Shown: one piece after another, positions 1 to 9,989 of the stretch | How positions within the stretch are numbered: the first letter of the stretch is position 1 | Layout: each line of letters begins with the position of its first letter | Origin: Pseudomonadota bacterium | Lineage (GTDB): Bacteria > Pseudomonadota > Gammaproteobacteria > Xanthomonadales > Xanthomonadaceae | Reading direction: 5' to 3' | Assembly: GCA_023395465.1 (NCBI GenBank) | Contig: JAEWZE010000070.1 | Span: forward strand, 1 to 11,828 | DNA length: 11,828 nt | Position numbers and translations under genes: made by a program | Notes under the pieces: generated by a model | The model's database searches: none | Seen by the model: the letters and a program-made list of their open reading frames with translations, nothing else | Told to the model about the DNA's origin: nothing

Positions 1-1193
1 GCGGCCTGCGCATTGGCGATGAAGGTCTCGGCCATCGCCGCCAGCGCGATGCTCATGCCGCCCGAGGCCGAGCCGGTGATCCCGGCGAGCGCGGTGACCG
101 TGACCGCCTCGTTGACCAGCGGATCGGGAATGGCGCCCAGCGCGTTGGCCACGACCAGGAAACCCGGCAGCGCCGCGATCACCGCGCCGAAACCGTACTC
201 GGAGGCCGTATTCATCGAGGCCAGCAGCGCGCCGCCGATGGCCGATTTCGTGCCTTCGGCGAAGCTGGCGATCACCGGCTTCCAGGCGAACACCAGGATC
301 GTGGCGATGCCGACCAGCAGCGCGCCCTGCACGGCCCAGATCGCGGCGACCTTGGGCACTTCCTGCACCACCGGCGCCGGATCGCCGACCACCGCCGGCA
401 CGAAGGCGTGGCTGGCGCCGTACAGCGACGGAATCCAGCGCGTGAACAGCAGGTTGCTCACGCCGACCAGCAGCAGCGGCAGCAGCGCGACCAGCGGATG
501 GGCCAGGCGTTCGCCGGCGAACGTCGCGGGTTCGTTGAGCAGCGTGGCCGGATCGCCGTAGCCTTCGCCGGCGCGCTGCGCCGCGCGTCGGCGCCAGTCC
601 AGGTAGGTCATGCCCACGACCAGGATGAACACGCCGCCCAGCGTGCCCAGTACCGGTGCGGCCCAGGCGGTGGTGCCGAAGAAGGCGGTGGGAATGATGT
701 TCTGGATCTGCGGGGTGCCGGGCAGGGCGTCCATGGTGAAGGTGAACGCGCCCAGCGCGATCGTGCCCGGAATCAGCCGCTTGGGGATATTGCCCTGGCG
801 GAACAGCTCGGCGGCGAACGGATACACCGCGAACACCACCACGAACAGCGATACCCCGCCGTAGGTGAGCAGCGCGCACACCAGCACGATGGCCAGCATC
901 GCCCGCTTCGCCCCCACCACGCGGATGGTGGCGGCCACGATCGAGCGGGAGAAGCCCGAAATCTCGATCAGCTTGCCGAACACCGCGCCCAGCAGGAACA
1001 CCGGGAAGTAGAGCTTGAGGAATCCGACCATCCTGTCCATGAACAGGCCGGTGAACATCGGCGCCACCAGCGTCGGATCGCTGATCAGCACCGCGCCCAT
1101 CGCCGCCACCGGCGCGAACAGGATGACGCTGTAGCCGCGATAGGCCACCAGCATCAGGAAGCACAGCGCGCCGAGCACGATCAGGAAGTCCAT
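1..1193 (-). CDS. GntP-family permease (gluconate/hydroxy-acid:H+ symporter type), C-terminus cut by window edge
   Basis: Translating the minus strand from 1193 gives about 397 uninterrupted residues to the left edge; GntP proteins usually have about 440-460, so roughly the last 50 residues are outside. The chain is almost wholly hydrophobic, starting MDFLIVLGALCFLMLVAYRG, with repeated membrane helices. It carries the family motif DALPGTPQIQN at about residues 155-165, and a Gly/Ser/Ala-rich segment (GITGSASGGMSIAL) near the visible end. Known for the family: inner-membrane proton-coupled import of gluconate, related sugar acids or, in some members, 3-hydroxybutyrate. The substrate here cannot be read from sequence. 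Two in-frame ATGs lie at 1199 and 1193. A GAAGG Shine-Dalgarno-like element sits 7 nt before 1193 but only 1 nt before 1199, so 1193 is preferred. The gene diverges from the TonB-dependent receptor gene at 1365. Confidence 0.88.
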   Translation of the reverse strand, partial: MDFLIVLGALCFLMLVAYRGYSVILFAPVAAMGAVLISDPTLVAPMFTGLFMDRMVGFLKLYFPVFLLGAVFGKLIEISGFSRSIVAATIRVVGAKRAMLAIVLVCALLTYGGVSLFVVVFAVYPFAAELFRQGNIPKRLIPGTIALGAFTFTMDALPGTPQIQNIIPTAFFGTTAWAAPVLGTLGGVFILVVGMTYLDWRRRAAQRAGEGYGDPATLLNEPATFAGERLAHPLVALLPLLLVGVSNLLFTRWIPSLYGASHAFVPAVVGDPAPVVQEVPKVAAIWAVQGALLVGIATILVFAWKPVIASFAEGTKSAIGGALLASMNTASEYGFGAVIAALPGFLVVANALGAIPDPLVNEAVTVTALAGITGSASGGMSIALAAMAETFIANAQA

Positions 1194-1364
1194 GTGCATG
1201 CCTTCGGCGCTGTGCGCCCGGAAACCGGCGGCCAGTGTCGGCAAGGTGCACCGTGCCGGCCCATTGTCCGAAGGTACGATGCCGCCGCGGCCGGCCGCTC
1301 CCTAACCTCTGCCCCATGCGGCCCTGCGGCCGTCCGCACTGCATCCCTGGGAGGGGTACCAACG
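1194..1364. promoter_or_regulatory. Shared divergent upstream region of the permease and the TonB-dependent receptor
   Basis: This 171-bp gap must hold the promoters of both divergent genes. I see no convincing -35/-10 pair. Two symmetric elements are visible: a 12-bp palindrome GCGGCCGGCCGC at 1287-1298, and a dyad TGCGG-N4-CCGCA at 1325-1338. The second is close enough to the receptor start to be either an operator or a leader hairpin. A strong ribosome-binding sequence, GGGAGGGG at 1349-1356, lies 8 nt before the ATG at 1365. In DNA this GC-rich, short palindromes arise by chance, so the regulatory reading is an inference. Confidence 0.35.
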
Positions 1365-3569
<2,205 letters not shown>

Positions 3570-3590
3570 GGCACGCCGTGGCGGAGGCGC

Positions 3591-3614
3591 CGCGGGGTGT
3601 TGTGGCGCCCCGTG
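3591..3614 (+). terminator. Weak GC hairpin after the receptor gene
   Basis: CGCGGGG at 3591-3597 can pair with CCCCGTG at 3608-3614 (7 bp with one G-U), leaving a 10-nt loop, 22 nt after the receptor stop. There is no following T-run, so it is at best a weak or Rho-assisted terminator. The remainder of 3570-3734 shows no gene. Confidence 0.25.
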
Positions 3615-3734
3615 GTATCCGTTGGCCGCCCGCGAGGGTACATTCCGTTCTGTATGGCGGGGAGCGTTCGCTTCCAGTGCCACCGCGGCCGCCGGTGGCG
3701 CGAAAGCCGCGTGGAATGTGCCTGGGGGAGGCTC

Positions 3735-5069
3735 ATGATGGATGTGTACGGTCCGCTGTTCAGGCGGATCCTGTTCCCGGCATACGAATCGGGACTGCGG
3801 CGCCGCAATACGCTGGCGCACCTGGACGAGTACCAGCGGAGCCAGTGGCTGTCGTCCGACGAGGTCGCGGCGCTGCAGTGGCGCAAACTCGAACGGCTGG
3901 TGGCGCACTGCTGGGAGCAGGTCCCGTACTACCGTGCGCGCTGGGCCGAGGCGGGGATCTCGGGACCGCAGGACATCCGGAATCCCGGCGACTACGCCCA
4001 ACTGCCGGTCCTGACCAAGGATGACGTCCGCGCGAACTTCGAGGACCTGCATGCCCGCGACCACGCCGGCAAGGTCCTGTACAAGACCACTGGCGGCTCC
4101 ACCGGCGAACCGCTGCGGATCGGCTACACGCGGGAAAGCTACGAGCGCCGGGTCGCCGTCATGCATCGCGGCTATGGCTGGGCGGGTGCGACCCTGGGGG
4201 CCCGCGCGCTGTACTTCTGGGGCGTGCCGATGGAAGGCGTGCCGGTCAAGGACCGGCTGATGCAGCGCGCCTTCAACCGGCGTGTGGTCAACGTGTTCAC
4301 CATGCGCGACGACGACATGGCCCGCTACGCCGACGCCATCGACGAGTTCCGCCCACGGGTGGTGGTGGCCTACGTCGCGGCCGCCGTGCGGGTGGCGCGC
4401 TGGCTGCTCGAGTCCGGCCGCAAGGTGCATCGGCCGCAGTCGGTGATCTGCGCCGCGGAGCCGCTGGCACCGCACGAGCGCGACCTGATCGAACGCGGTT
4501 TCGGCTGTCCCGTGTACAACACCTACGGCTGTCGCGAGGTCATGCTGGTGGCAGCCGAGTGTGAGACGGGCGAAGGCCTGCACGTCAACGCCGACCATCT
4601 GTGCGTGGAACTGGGCGAGCCGATCGCGGGCGGCGAGGGCAAGCGTCCGGTCCGGCTCACCGACCTGCACAACTACGGCATGCCCTTGATGCGCTACGAG
4701 AACGGCGACCTCGCCACCGCGTCCACGGCGCAGTGCAGCTGCGGCCGCGGGCTGCCGATGCTGGCGAGCATCGACGGCCGCACGATGGACGCGCTGCGCG
4801 ACAGCGCGGGCCATTTCGTGGGTGAATACCTCGAGCATCTGGTGTTCAATACGCCGGGGATCCGCCGGTTCCAGGCGGTCCAGGAGCGGTTGGACGTGAT
4901 CGAGGTGTCGTATGTCGCGGCTGAGGGATTCGACGAGGCCGCGCTGCAGGACATCGCGCTCGCGATGCGCGAGGCGTTCGGGGACACGGTCCGGCTCGAT
5001 TTCCGCCGCACCAGCGAGATCCCGCTCACGCCGACCGGCAAGCTGCGCGTGGCGATCTCCCGCCTGTAG
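3735..5069 (+). CDS. Phenylacetate-CoA ligase-like (PaaK/CapK-type) adenylate-forming enzyme
   Basis: The protein has 444 residues, the usual length of PaaK/CapK-type members of the ANL (acyl/aryl-adenylate-forming) superfamily. The ATP/phosphate loop TTGGSTGEP is at residues 118-126, the adenine-side motif YGCRE at 264-268, and RYENGD, whose Asp binds the ribose hydroxyls, at 320-325. CSCGR follows at 334-338, a Cys pair common in this subfamily. The C-terminal catalytic-Lys motif TPTGK ends at K436, so every key residue is present and the enzyme should be active. The family activates a carboxylic acid with ATP, usually followed by CoA thioester formation. Members resembling this one, with no phenylacetate genes nearby, are often found in polysaccharide or exosortase-linked clusters with unknown substrate. 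No paa catabolic gene lies in the window, so true phenylacetate-CoA ligase is unlikely. GGAGG at 3727-3731 is 3 nt from the ATG at 3735 and 6 nt from the adjacent in-frame ATG at 3738; either may be used. A kinase gene follows after 96 bp. Confidence 0.85.
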   Translation: MMDVYGPLFRRILFPAYESGLRRRNTLAHLDEYQRSQWLSSDEVAALQWRKLERLVAHCWEQVPYYRARWAEAGISGPQDIRNPGDYAQLPVLTKDDVRANFEDLHARDHAGKVLYKTTGGSTGEPLRIGYTRESYERRVAVMHRGYGWAGATLGARALYFWGVPMEGVPVKDRLMQRAFNRRVVNVFTMRDDDMARYADAIDEFRPRVVVAYVAAAVRVARWLLESGRKVHRPQSVICAAEPLAPHERDLIERGFGCPVYNTYGCREVMLVAAECETGEGLHVNADHLCVELGEPIAGGEGKRPVRLTDLHNYGMPLMRYENGDLATASTAQCSCGRGLPMLASIDGRTMDALRDSAGHFVGEYLEHLVFNTPGIRRFQAVQERLDVIEVSYVAAEGFDEAALQDIALAMREAFGDTVRLDFRRTSEIPLTPTGKLRVAISRL

Positions 5070-5165
5070 CGCCCGACCCGCGCCCGTGTGCTCGCGCAGG
5101 CACAGCCGTCAACCTGATGCGGACGTGCGCTGCGCTGCGTCGGCCGGGCGGCAGGAGGCTGCACC

Positions 5166-8100
5166 ATGCTGAGCATCGGCCTGGTCGCGGTGGCGGCGAC
5201 GGTGTGGCTGGCGGTGCTGTTCGGAACGGCGCTCTACGCCGAACGTCGCGCCGGCGTGCTGGCCCGGCACTGGAAGCACGTCTACGCGCTGTCGCTGGCG
5301 GTGCACTGCACTTCGTGGACCTTCTATGGCACGGTGACCCAGGCGGGCCGCTACGGCTGGCCGCTGCCGCCCACGTTCGTCGGTGCCATCGCCTTCTACG
5401 CGCTGGCGGTGTTCTTCCTGATCCGGCTGGTGCGCCTGGCGCGAGAGACCAACGCCACCTCGCTGGCCGACCTGATCGCCACGCGCCTGGGCAAGGATGC
5501 CTGGCTCGCCGCGGTCGTCACCCTGGTGGCGGCCCTGGGCGTGATCCCCTATATCGCGCTGCAGCTGCAGGCGATCACCCAGAGCTTCGCGACGCTCACC
5601 GGCGAGGCCGGAGGCGCGGTGGCCGGGGTGCCGCCGCCCTGGCGCGACGGCGCGCTGTACGTGGCGCTGGCGATGGCGCTGTTCGCGATGCTGTTCGGCA
5701 CGCGCCGGGCGAGCGCGGCCGAGCACAACCGCGGCCTGGTGCTGGCGATCGCGTTCGAATCGCTGTTCAAGCTGCTGGCGATGCTGGCCCTGGGCGGATT
5801 CGTGTGGCTCGGCCTGGGCGAGCTGCGCATCGAGGCGACGCAGTTGCCGGTGGCGCCCGCGGCCGGCGGCTTCGTGCCGCTGGTGCTGCTGGGCGCGCTG
5901 GCGATGTTCGTCATGCCGCACCAGTTCCACGTGGGCGTGGTGGAGTGCCGCGACGACCGCCACATCCGCACCGCGCGCTGGCTGTTCCCGCTGTACCTGC
6001 TGCTGATCGCGATCCCGGCGCTGCCGCTGGCGCGCGCCGGCGCGCAACTGCTCGGCGATCGCGTGCCCCCGGACATGTACGCGCTGGCGCTGCCGCTGGC
6101 AGCGGGCAACGACGGCATCGCGCTGCTGGTGTTCCTGGGCGGCCTGAGCGCGGCTACGGGCATGGTCATCGTGGCCACGCTGACGTTGAGCCTGATGATC
6201 GGCAACCACTGGTTCGCACCGGGCCTGCTGCGCGGCGCATGGTCGCGCGGACGCGCCGACGACCACCGCGGCGGCCTGCTGCTGCTGCGGCGCTGCGGCA
6301 TCGTGGCGATCATGCTGCTGGGCTGGGCCTACGCCCGGCGCGTCGGCGGCAACGAGGCGCTGGCCGACGTGGGCGCAGTGTCGTTCTCGGCGCTCGCGAC
6401 GCTCACCCCGGCGCTGGCCTTCGCGGTGTGGCGGCCGCAGACGCCGGCGCGCGCGGCGGTGGCCGGCGTGATCGCCGGATTCGCGGCCTGGGCCTGGGTG
6501 ATGCTGCCGCCGATGCTCGCGCCCGGGCACGCCTTCGTGCATGCCGGTCCGTTCGGCATGGCCTGGCTGGCGCCCGAGTCGCTGTTCGGACTGACCGGCT
6601 GGAGCCGGCTGGGCCGGGCGGTCGGCGTGAGCCTGTTCGTCGGCGCGGCGACCACGGCGCTGCTGGCGGGCGTGGGCAGCGCACCGCACCGCAGCGAAGC
6701 GCGCGGCTCGGACCGGCAGACCCTGCGCAATGCCGGGCGCCGCTTCCTGCCCGCGCAGCGTGTGGACGAACTGTTGCGCGGGGCGCCGCCGAGCGGCCCG
6801 GTGCCGGCGGCCATTGAGTCGGCGCTGGAGCGCGAGCTGGCCGCCGTGCTGGGCAGCGCCTCGGCGCGGCTGCTGCTCGATGCGGCGCGCCGCGAGGCGG
6901 GGCCCGACCTGGACACCGTGGCGGCCATCGTCGGCGAAGCCTCGCAGGACCTGCGCTTCAACCAGCGCGTGCTGGAGGCTGCGCTGGAAAACATGAGTCA
7001 GGGCATCAGCGTGGTCGACAGCGAACTGCGCCTGGTCGCCTGGAACCGCCGCTATGCCGAACGCTTCGACTACCCGCCGCAGATGCTGCGGGTGGGCGTG
7101 CCGGTGGAGGAGCTGGTGCGCCACAACCTCGCCAGCGGCCTGCTCGGCGCGGTCGACATGGAGCGCGAACTCGCGCGCCGGCTCGCGCACATGCGCGCGG
7201 GCACGCCCTACGTCACCGAGCGCCGCTTTCCGGATGGCGCGGCGGTGGAGATCCGCGGCAATCCGATGCCCAACGGCGGCTTCGTGGCGACGTTCACCGA
7301 CGTCACCGCCTTCCGCGTCGCCGAGGCCGGACTCAAGCGCAGCAACGAAACGCTGGAGCAGCGCGTGGCCGAGCGAACGGCCAGCCTCGACCTCGCGCGC
7401 CGCGAGGCCGAGCGCGCCAACGACGCCAAGAGCCGGTTCCTGACCGCGGTCGGCCACGACCTGCTGCAGCCGCTGCACGCCGCGCAGCTGTTCACCGAGT
7501 CGCTGGCCAAGCAGCTCGATGCGGCACGGCGCCCGGCGCTGCGCCAGGTGCAGGGTGCGCTCGATTCCACCACGGACCTGCTGACCGGCCTGTTCGACAT
7601 GTCGCGGCTGGAAGCGGGCGGACTGGTGCCGCAGCCGCGCGCGTTCCCGCTGGCCGAGGTGCTCGATCCGCTGGCGTCCGAGTTCCGCGCGCTGGCCGAG
7701 GCCGGCGGCCTGCGCTTCCGCTACGTGCCGAGCGCCGCCTGGGCGCACGGTGACCCGCAGTTGCTGCGGCGCGTGCTGCAGAACTTCCTGGCCAATGCGG
7801 TGCGCTACACGCGCCGGGGCGGAGTGCTGCTGGGCGTGCGCCGCGATGGCGACGGCCTGCGCATCGAAGTGCACGACACCGGACCGGGCATCGAGCCTTC
7901 GCAGCAGCAGCTGATCTTCGAGGAGTTCCGCCGCGGCGAAGGCGTCGCCGGGCAGGGGCTGGGGCTGGGCCTGGCGATCGCCGACCGCATCGCGCGGCTG
8001 ATGGATGCGCCGCTGGGACTGCGCAGCCGGCCGGGCGCGGGCACGACGTTCTCGCTGCGCCTGCCGTCCGCTCCACCGGCGCCGCGTGCGGAAGGGCAGA

Positions 8101-8492
8101 CCGCCGCCCGCGCGGGGCTGGCCGGCATCCGCATCCTGATCGTCGACAACGATCCCTCGGCCCTGTCCTCGCTGCGGGGCCTGCTGGAAGGCTGGGGCTG
8201 CGAGGTCGACGCGGCCGCGGACGGCGCTGGTGCCGAGGCGCTGATGCAGGCGCAGCCCGCCGCACTGTGGCTGTTCGACTACCACCTCGACGATGGCGAT
8301 ACCGGTATCGCCGTCCAGCAGCGGCTGGCGCAACGCTTCGGCGCGCGCCCGACCCTGATCCTCAGCGCCGACGACAGCGGCGAGGTGCGCCGCAGCGCGC
8401 TCGAGCACGGCCTCTCGCTGTTGCAGAAGCCGGTGCGGCCGCTGGCGCTGAAATCGACGCTGGACCGCCTGCGCACCATGCGCCAGCCCTGA
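5166..8492 (+). CDS. SSF-domain hybrid sensor histidine kinase/response regulator (CbrA/CrbS type)
   Basis: A 1108-residue membrane sensor. Residues 1 to about 505 form a sodium:solute-symporter-like domain with about 13 membrane helices, including the hallmarks HCTSWTFYGTV near 38-48 and PHQFHVGVVE followed by ARWLFPLYL near 255-280. A STAC-like linker lies at about 515-590, and a PAS domain (ALENMSQGISVVD, NRRYAERF) at about 600-710. A coiled coil with heptad Leu/Glu (LEQRVAERT) follows at about 722-757. The dimerization box FLTAVGHDLLQPLHAAQLF has phospho-acceptor H764. The ATPase domain shows the N box at N877, HDTGPGI with D904, and GLGLGLA. A C-terminal receiver has acidic D994/D996, phospho-acceptor D1038 and conserved K1088. 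All phosphorelay residues are intact. Family knowledge: CbrA and CrbS use the transporter-like domain in sensing or uptake and control carbon-source genes, e.g. histidine use or acetyl-CoA synthetase. No LuxR-type partner lies within the window. AGGAGG at 5153-5158, 7 nt before the ATG, supports this start. Confidence 0.93.
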   Translation: MLSIGLVAVAATVWLAVLFGTALYAERRAGVLARHWKHVYALSLAVHCTSWTFYGTVTQAGRYGWPLPPTFVGAIAFYALAVFFLIRLVRLARETNATSLADLIATRLGKDAWLAAVVTLVAALGVIPYIALQLQAITQSFATLTGEAGGAVAGVPPPWRDGALYVALAMALFAMLFGTRRASAAEHNRGLVLAIAFESLFKLLAMLALGGFVWLGLGELRIEATQLPVAPAAGGFVPLVLLGALAMFVMPHQFHVGVVECRDDRHIRTARWLFPLYLLLIAIPALPLARAGAQLLGDRVPPDMYALALPLAAGNDGIALLVFLGGLSAATGMVIVATLTLSLMIGNHWFAPGLLRGAWSRGRADDHRGGLLLLRRCGIVAIMLLGWAYARRVGGNEALADVGAVSFSALATLTPALAFAVWRPQTPARAAVAGVIAGFAAWAWVMLPPMLAPGHAFVHAGPFGMAWLAPESLFGLTGWSRLGRAVGVSLFVGAATTALLAGVGSAPHRSEARGSDRQTLRNAGRRFLPAQRVDELLRGAPPSGPVPAAIESALERELAAVLGSASARLLLDAARREAGPDLDTVAAIVGEASQDLRFNQRVLEAALENMSQGISVVDSELRLVAWNRRYAERFDYPPQMLRVGVPVEELVRHNLASGLLGAVDMERELARRLAHMRAGTPYVTERRFPDGAAVEIRGNPMPNGGFVATFTDVTAFRVAEAGLKRSNETLEQRVAERTASLDLARREAERANDAKSRFLTAVGHDLLQPLHAAQLFTESLAKQLDAARRPALRQVQGALDSTTDLLTGLFDMSRLEAGGLVPQPRAFPLAEVLDPLASEFRALAEAGGLRFRYVPSAAWAHGDPQLLRRVLQNFLANAVRYTRRGGVLLGVRRDGDGLRIEVHDTGPGIEPSQQQLIFEEFRRGEGVAGQGLGLGLAIADRIARLMDAPLGLRSRPGAGTTFSLRLPSAPPAPRAEGQTAARAGLAGIRILIVDNDPSALSSLRGLLEGWGCEVDAAADGAGAEALMQAQPAALWLFDYHLDDGDTGIAVQQRLAQRFGARPTLILSADDSGEVRRSALEHGLSLLQKPVRPLALKSTLDRLRTMRQP

Positions 8493-8548
8493 GCGATCGC
8501 ATTTGTGGGGGCGCGGGATGACGGCGGCGGGCGTCGACCGGATCGCGC

Positions 8549-8586
8549 GCCGGCCGGTCCAGAGCGTCGCGGTCGACCCGGCCGGC
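8549..8586 (+). terminator. GC-rich inverted repeat between kinase and Nudix genes
   Basis: GCCGGCCGG at 8549-8557 is exactly complementary to CCGGCCGGC at 8578-8586, giving a 9-bp stem with a 20-nt loop. A nearby self-complementary GTCGAC occurs at 8533 and again at 8572, allowing alternative pairing. There is no T-run. It could act as a terminator of the kinase transcript or be a chance GC structure. The rest of 8493-8630 holds no gene. Confidence 0.25.
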
Positions 8587-8630
8587 CGCGCACCGCTACC
8601 ATGCGCGCCTCCCGGCCGAACGGACCGCAC

Positions 8631-9119
8631 ATGCCTTACACGCCCATTGCCGCCACGCTCGGCTACGTGCTTTCGCCGGATCGGCGGCGCGTGCTGATGG
8701 TCCATCGCAACGCGCGGCCCGGCGACCAGCATCTGGGCAAGTACAACGGACTGGGCGGCAAGCTTGAAGCCGACGAGGACGTGGTGGCCGGCATGCGGCG
8801 CGAGATCCGCGAGGAAGCCGGGATCGAATGCGAGGAGCTGCAACTGCGCGGCACGATCAGCTGGCCCGGCTTCGGCAAGCACGGCGAGGACTGGCTGGGG
8901 TTTCTCTTCCTGGTGACGCGTTACTCGGGCGAGCCGTTCACCTCCAACCCGGAAGGCTCGCTGGAGTGGGTGGAGATCGAGCGCGTCCTCGACCTGCCGC
9001 TGTGGGAAGGCGACCGCCGCTTCCTGCCGCTTGTGTTCGACGACGACCCGCGCGCCTTCCACGGCGTCATGCCGTATCGGGAAGGGCGCATGGTGTCGTG
9101 GAGCTTCTCGCGGATCTAG
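8631..9119 (+). CDS. Nudix hydrolase, probable 8-oxo-(d)GTP diphosphatase (MutT-like)
   Basis: A 162-residue single-domain protein. A perfect Nudix box (G-x5-E-x7-R-E-U-x-E-E-x-G-U) starts at GGKLEADE and ends at REIREEAGI, about residues 41-64. Its REIREE glutamates bind the divalent metal that hydrolyses nucleoside diphosphate-linked substrates. The fold is completed by ELQLRGTISWPGFG, the strand LGFLFLVTRY and the EWVEIERVLDLPLWEGD segment typical of bacterial 8-oxo-dGTPase annotations. The presumed role is cytosolic sanitation of oxidised nucleotides, but Nudix substrate assignment from sequence alone is unreliable. The start at 8631 (MPYTPIAATLGYVL) matches where the domain begins. An in-frame ATG at 8601 would add ten residues of low-complexity sequence. 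Neither has a clear Shine-Dalgarno. It lies 138 bp after the kinase and is probably transcribed separately or by read-through. Confidence 0.9.
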   Translation: MPYTPIAATLGYVLSPDRRRVLMVHRNARPGDQHLGKYNGLGGKLEADEDVVAGMRREIREEAGIECEELQLRGTISWPGFGKHGEDWLGFLFLVTRYSGEPFTSNPEGSLEWVEIERVLDLPLWEGDRRFLPLVFDDDPRAFHGVMPYREGRMVSWSFSRI

Positions 9120-9418
9120 CCTCTGGCGTCCGTGGACCGGACGGATGACAGCCGATCAGGCGCCACGTTCCGGATGCAACCGGGCCTGGGGTCGCGGCCA
9201 AGGCGCCGCGGGCGCGCGGCATGCGACCGCGGCCATGGACAGGCCGCAGGACGACAGCCAAGCGGTGCCGCAGTCCGTCCGGCAAACAGCGTCTCCAGCC
9301 ACGTGGCGCCGCTACAGCACCGCGAGTGCGGCCAGTGCCGTGCCCAGGTATGCGACCCGCCGATGCTGCTGGCGATCCGGTGGATGTGCGAGACGGCCCG
9401 GACCAGCCGGTTGGACCC
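9120..9418. other. Intergenic region between convergent Nudix and VOC genes
   Basis: No intact gene is seen. A small hairpin, CGTCCG at 9127-9132 with CGGACG at 9138-9143, lies just after the Nudix stop and has no T-run. The half nearest the VOC gene contains a possible decayed coding tail on the minus strand (listed separately). Confidence 0.6.
9312..9418 (-). pseudogene. Possible relic of a membrane-protein C-terminus
   Basis: Directly after the VOC stop, the minus strand reads NRLVRAVSHIHRIASSIGG in one frame. A neighbouring frame then reads RVAYLGTALAALAVL and stops at 9312-9314. A basic turn followed by a hydrophobic terminal helix resembles the end of a small inner-membrane protein of the MAPEG type, joined by one frameshift, with the upstream part missing. 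This rests on only about 35 residues and may be chance. Confidence 0.2.
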
Positions 9419-9778
9419 TCAGGTCGTCGGCTCAGCCCAGACCGCGAACTCGCTGCCGCCGGGCTCGGTGAAATGGAAACGGCGGCCGCCGGGGAAGTCG
9501 AAGACCGGCTTCACCACCTCGCCGCCGGCGGCGACCACCTTGGCCAGCGTGTCCTCGAGTGCGTCGCTGTAGAACACGACCAGGGCACTGCCCGTGTCCG
9601 TCCTCGCGACCTGTTCGGACGCATGGAAGCCGCCATCGAGGCCCGCGCCCGAGAACGCGACGTACTCGGACCCGTAGTCCACGAACTCCCAGCCGAACGC
9701 CTGCGCGAAGAAGCGCTTGGTCGCCGCCAGATCGCGCGACGGCAGTTCGACATAGTCGATTTTCCCGTGTTGCGGCAT
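9419..9778 (-). CDS. VOC-family (glyoxalase/bleomycin-resistance fold) protein
   Basis: A 119-residue protein, the normal length of a single vicinal-oxygen-chelate domain made of two beta-alpha-beta-beta-beta modules. The first module begins KIDYVELPSRDLAATKRFFAQAFGW, shortened here as KIDYVELP then FFAQAFGW, and includes the strand SEYVAFSG. The second includes ALVVFYSD, VVAAGGEVVKP and the closing GGRRFHFTEPGGSEFAVW segment (about 98-114), the most conserved part of the family. E11 and E110 are candidate metal-side residues. VOC members are lyases, dioxygenases or antibiotic-binding proteins; this small type is usually of unknown substrate. The start at 9778 follows GGGAGGGG with about 2-4 nt spacing. 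The frame stays open far upstream, but that part is low-complexity and repeat-derived. The gene converges on the Nudix gene. Confidence 0.85.
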   Translation of the reverse strand: MPQHGKIDYVELPSRDLAATKRFFAQAFGWEFVDYGSEYVAFSGAGLDGGFHASEQVARTDTGSALVVFYSDALEDTLAKVVAAGGEVVKPVFDFPGGRRFHFTEPGGSEFAVWAEPTT

Positions 9779-9989
9779 CGCCCCTCCCTTGCCCGGACGC
9801 GACCGTGGGTGGCCGTCCTGGTGCCCCAGCCGAGGACGGCTGGACCGCAAGCGATCATGCCATAGCCTCTCGCACCGCCAGGGCGGTCCGACAGCGAAAC
9901 AGGTTCGGCTTGCGCGAGCGACCAGGTGGCGTCCCGATGCGACCCACCAGGGGCCAGGCATGGCCTGTCGGGCCTCTGGGGCCGGCACG
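9779..9989. other. Gene-free stretch upstream of the VOC gene
   Basis: This should contain the VOC promoter (minus strand). No convincing gene, promoter hexamers or RNA is visible. Open frames crossing it lack a start signal and any recognisable protein sequence. It runs into the 21-bp repeat array. Confidence 0.5.

Noticed and set aside
408..1364. Upstream extension of the receptor reading frame
   Set aside because: The extra residues are low complexity and antisense to the GntP permease; the signal peptide and RBS put the start at 1365.
5109..9062. Minus-strand open frame of about 1300 codons antisense to the kinase and Nudix genes
   Set aside because: Low-complexity Arg/His/Gln-rich product with no motif; it spans two well-supported plus-strand genes and the gap between them.
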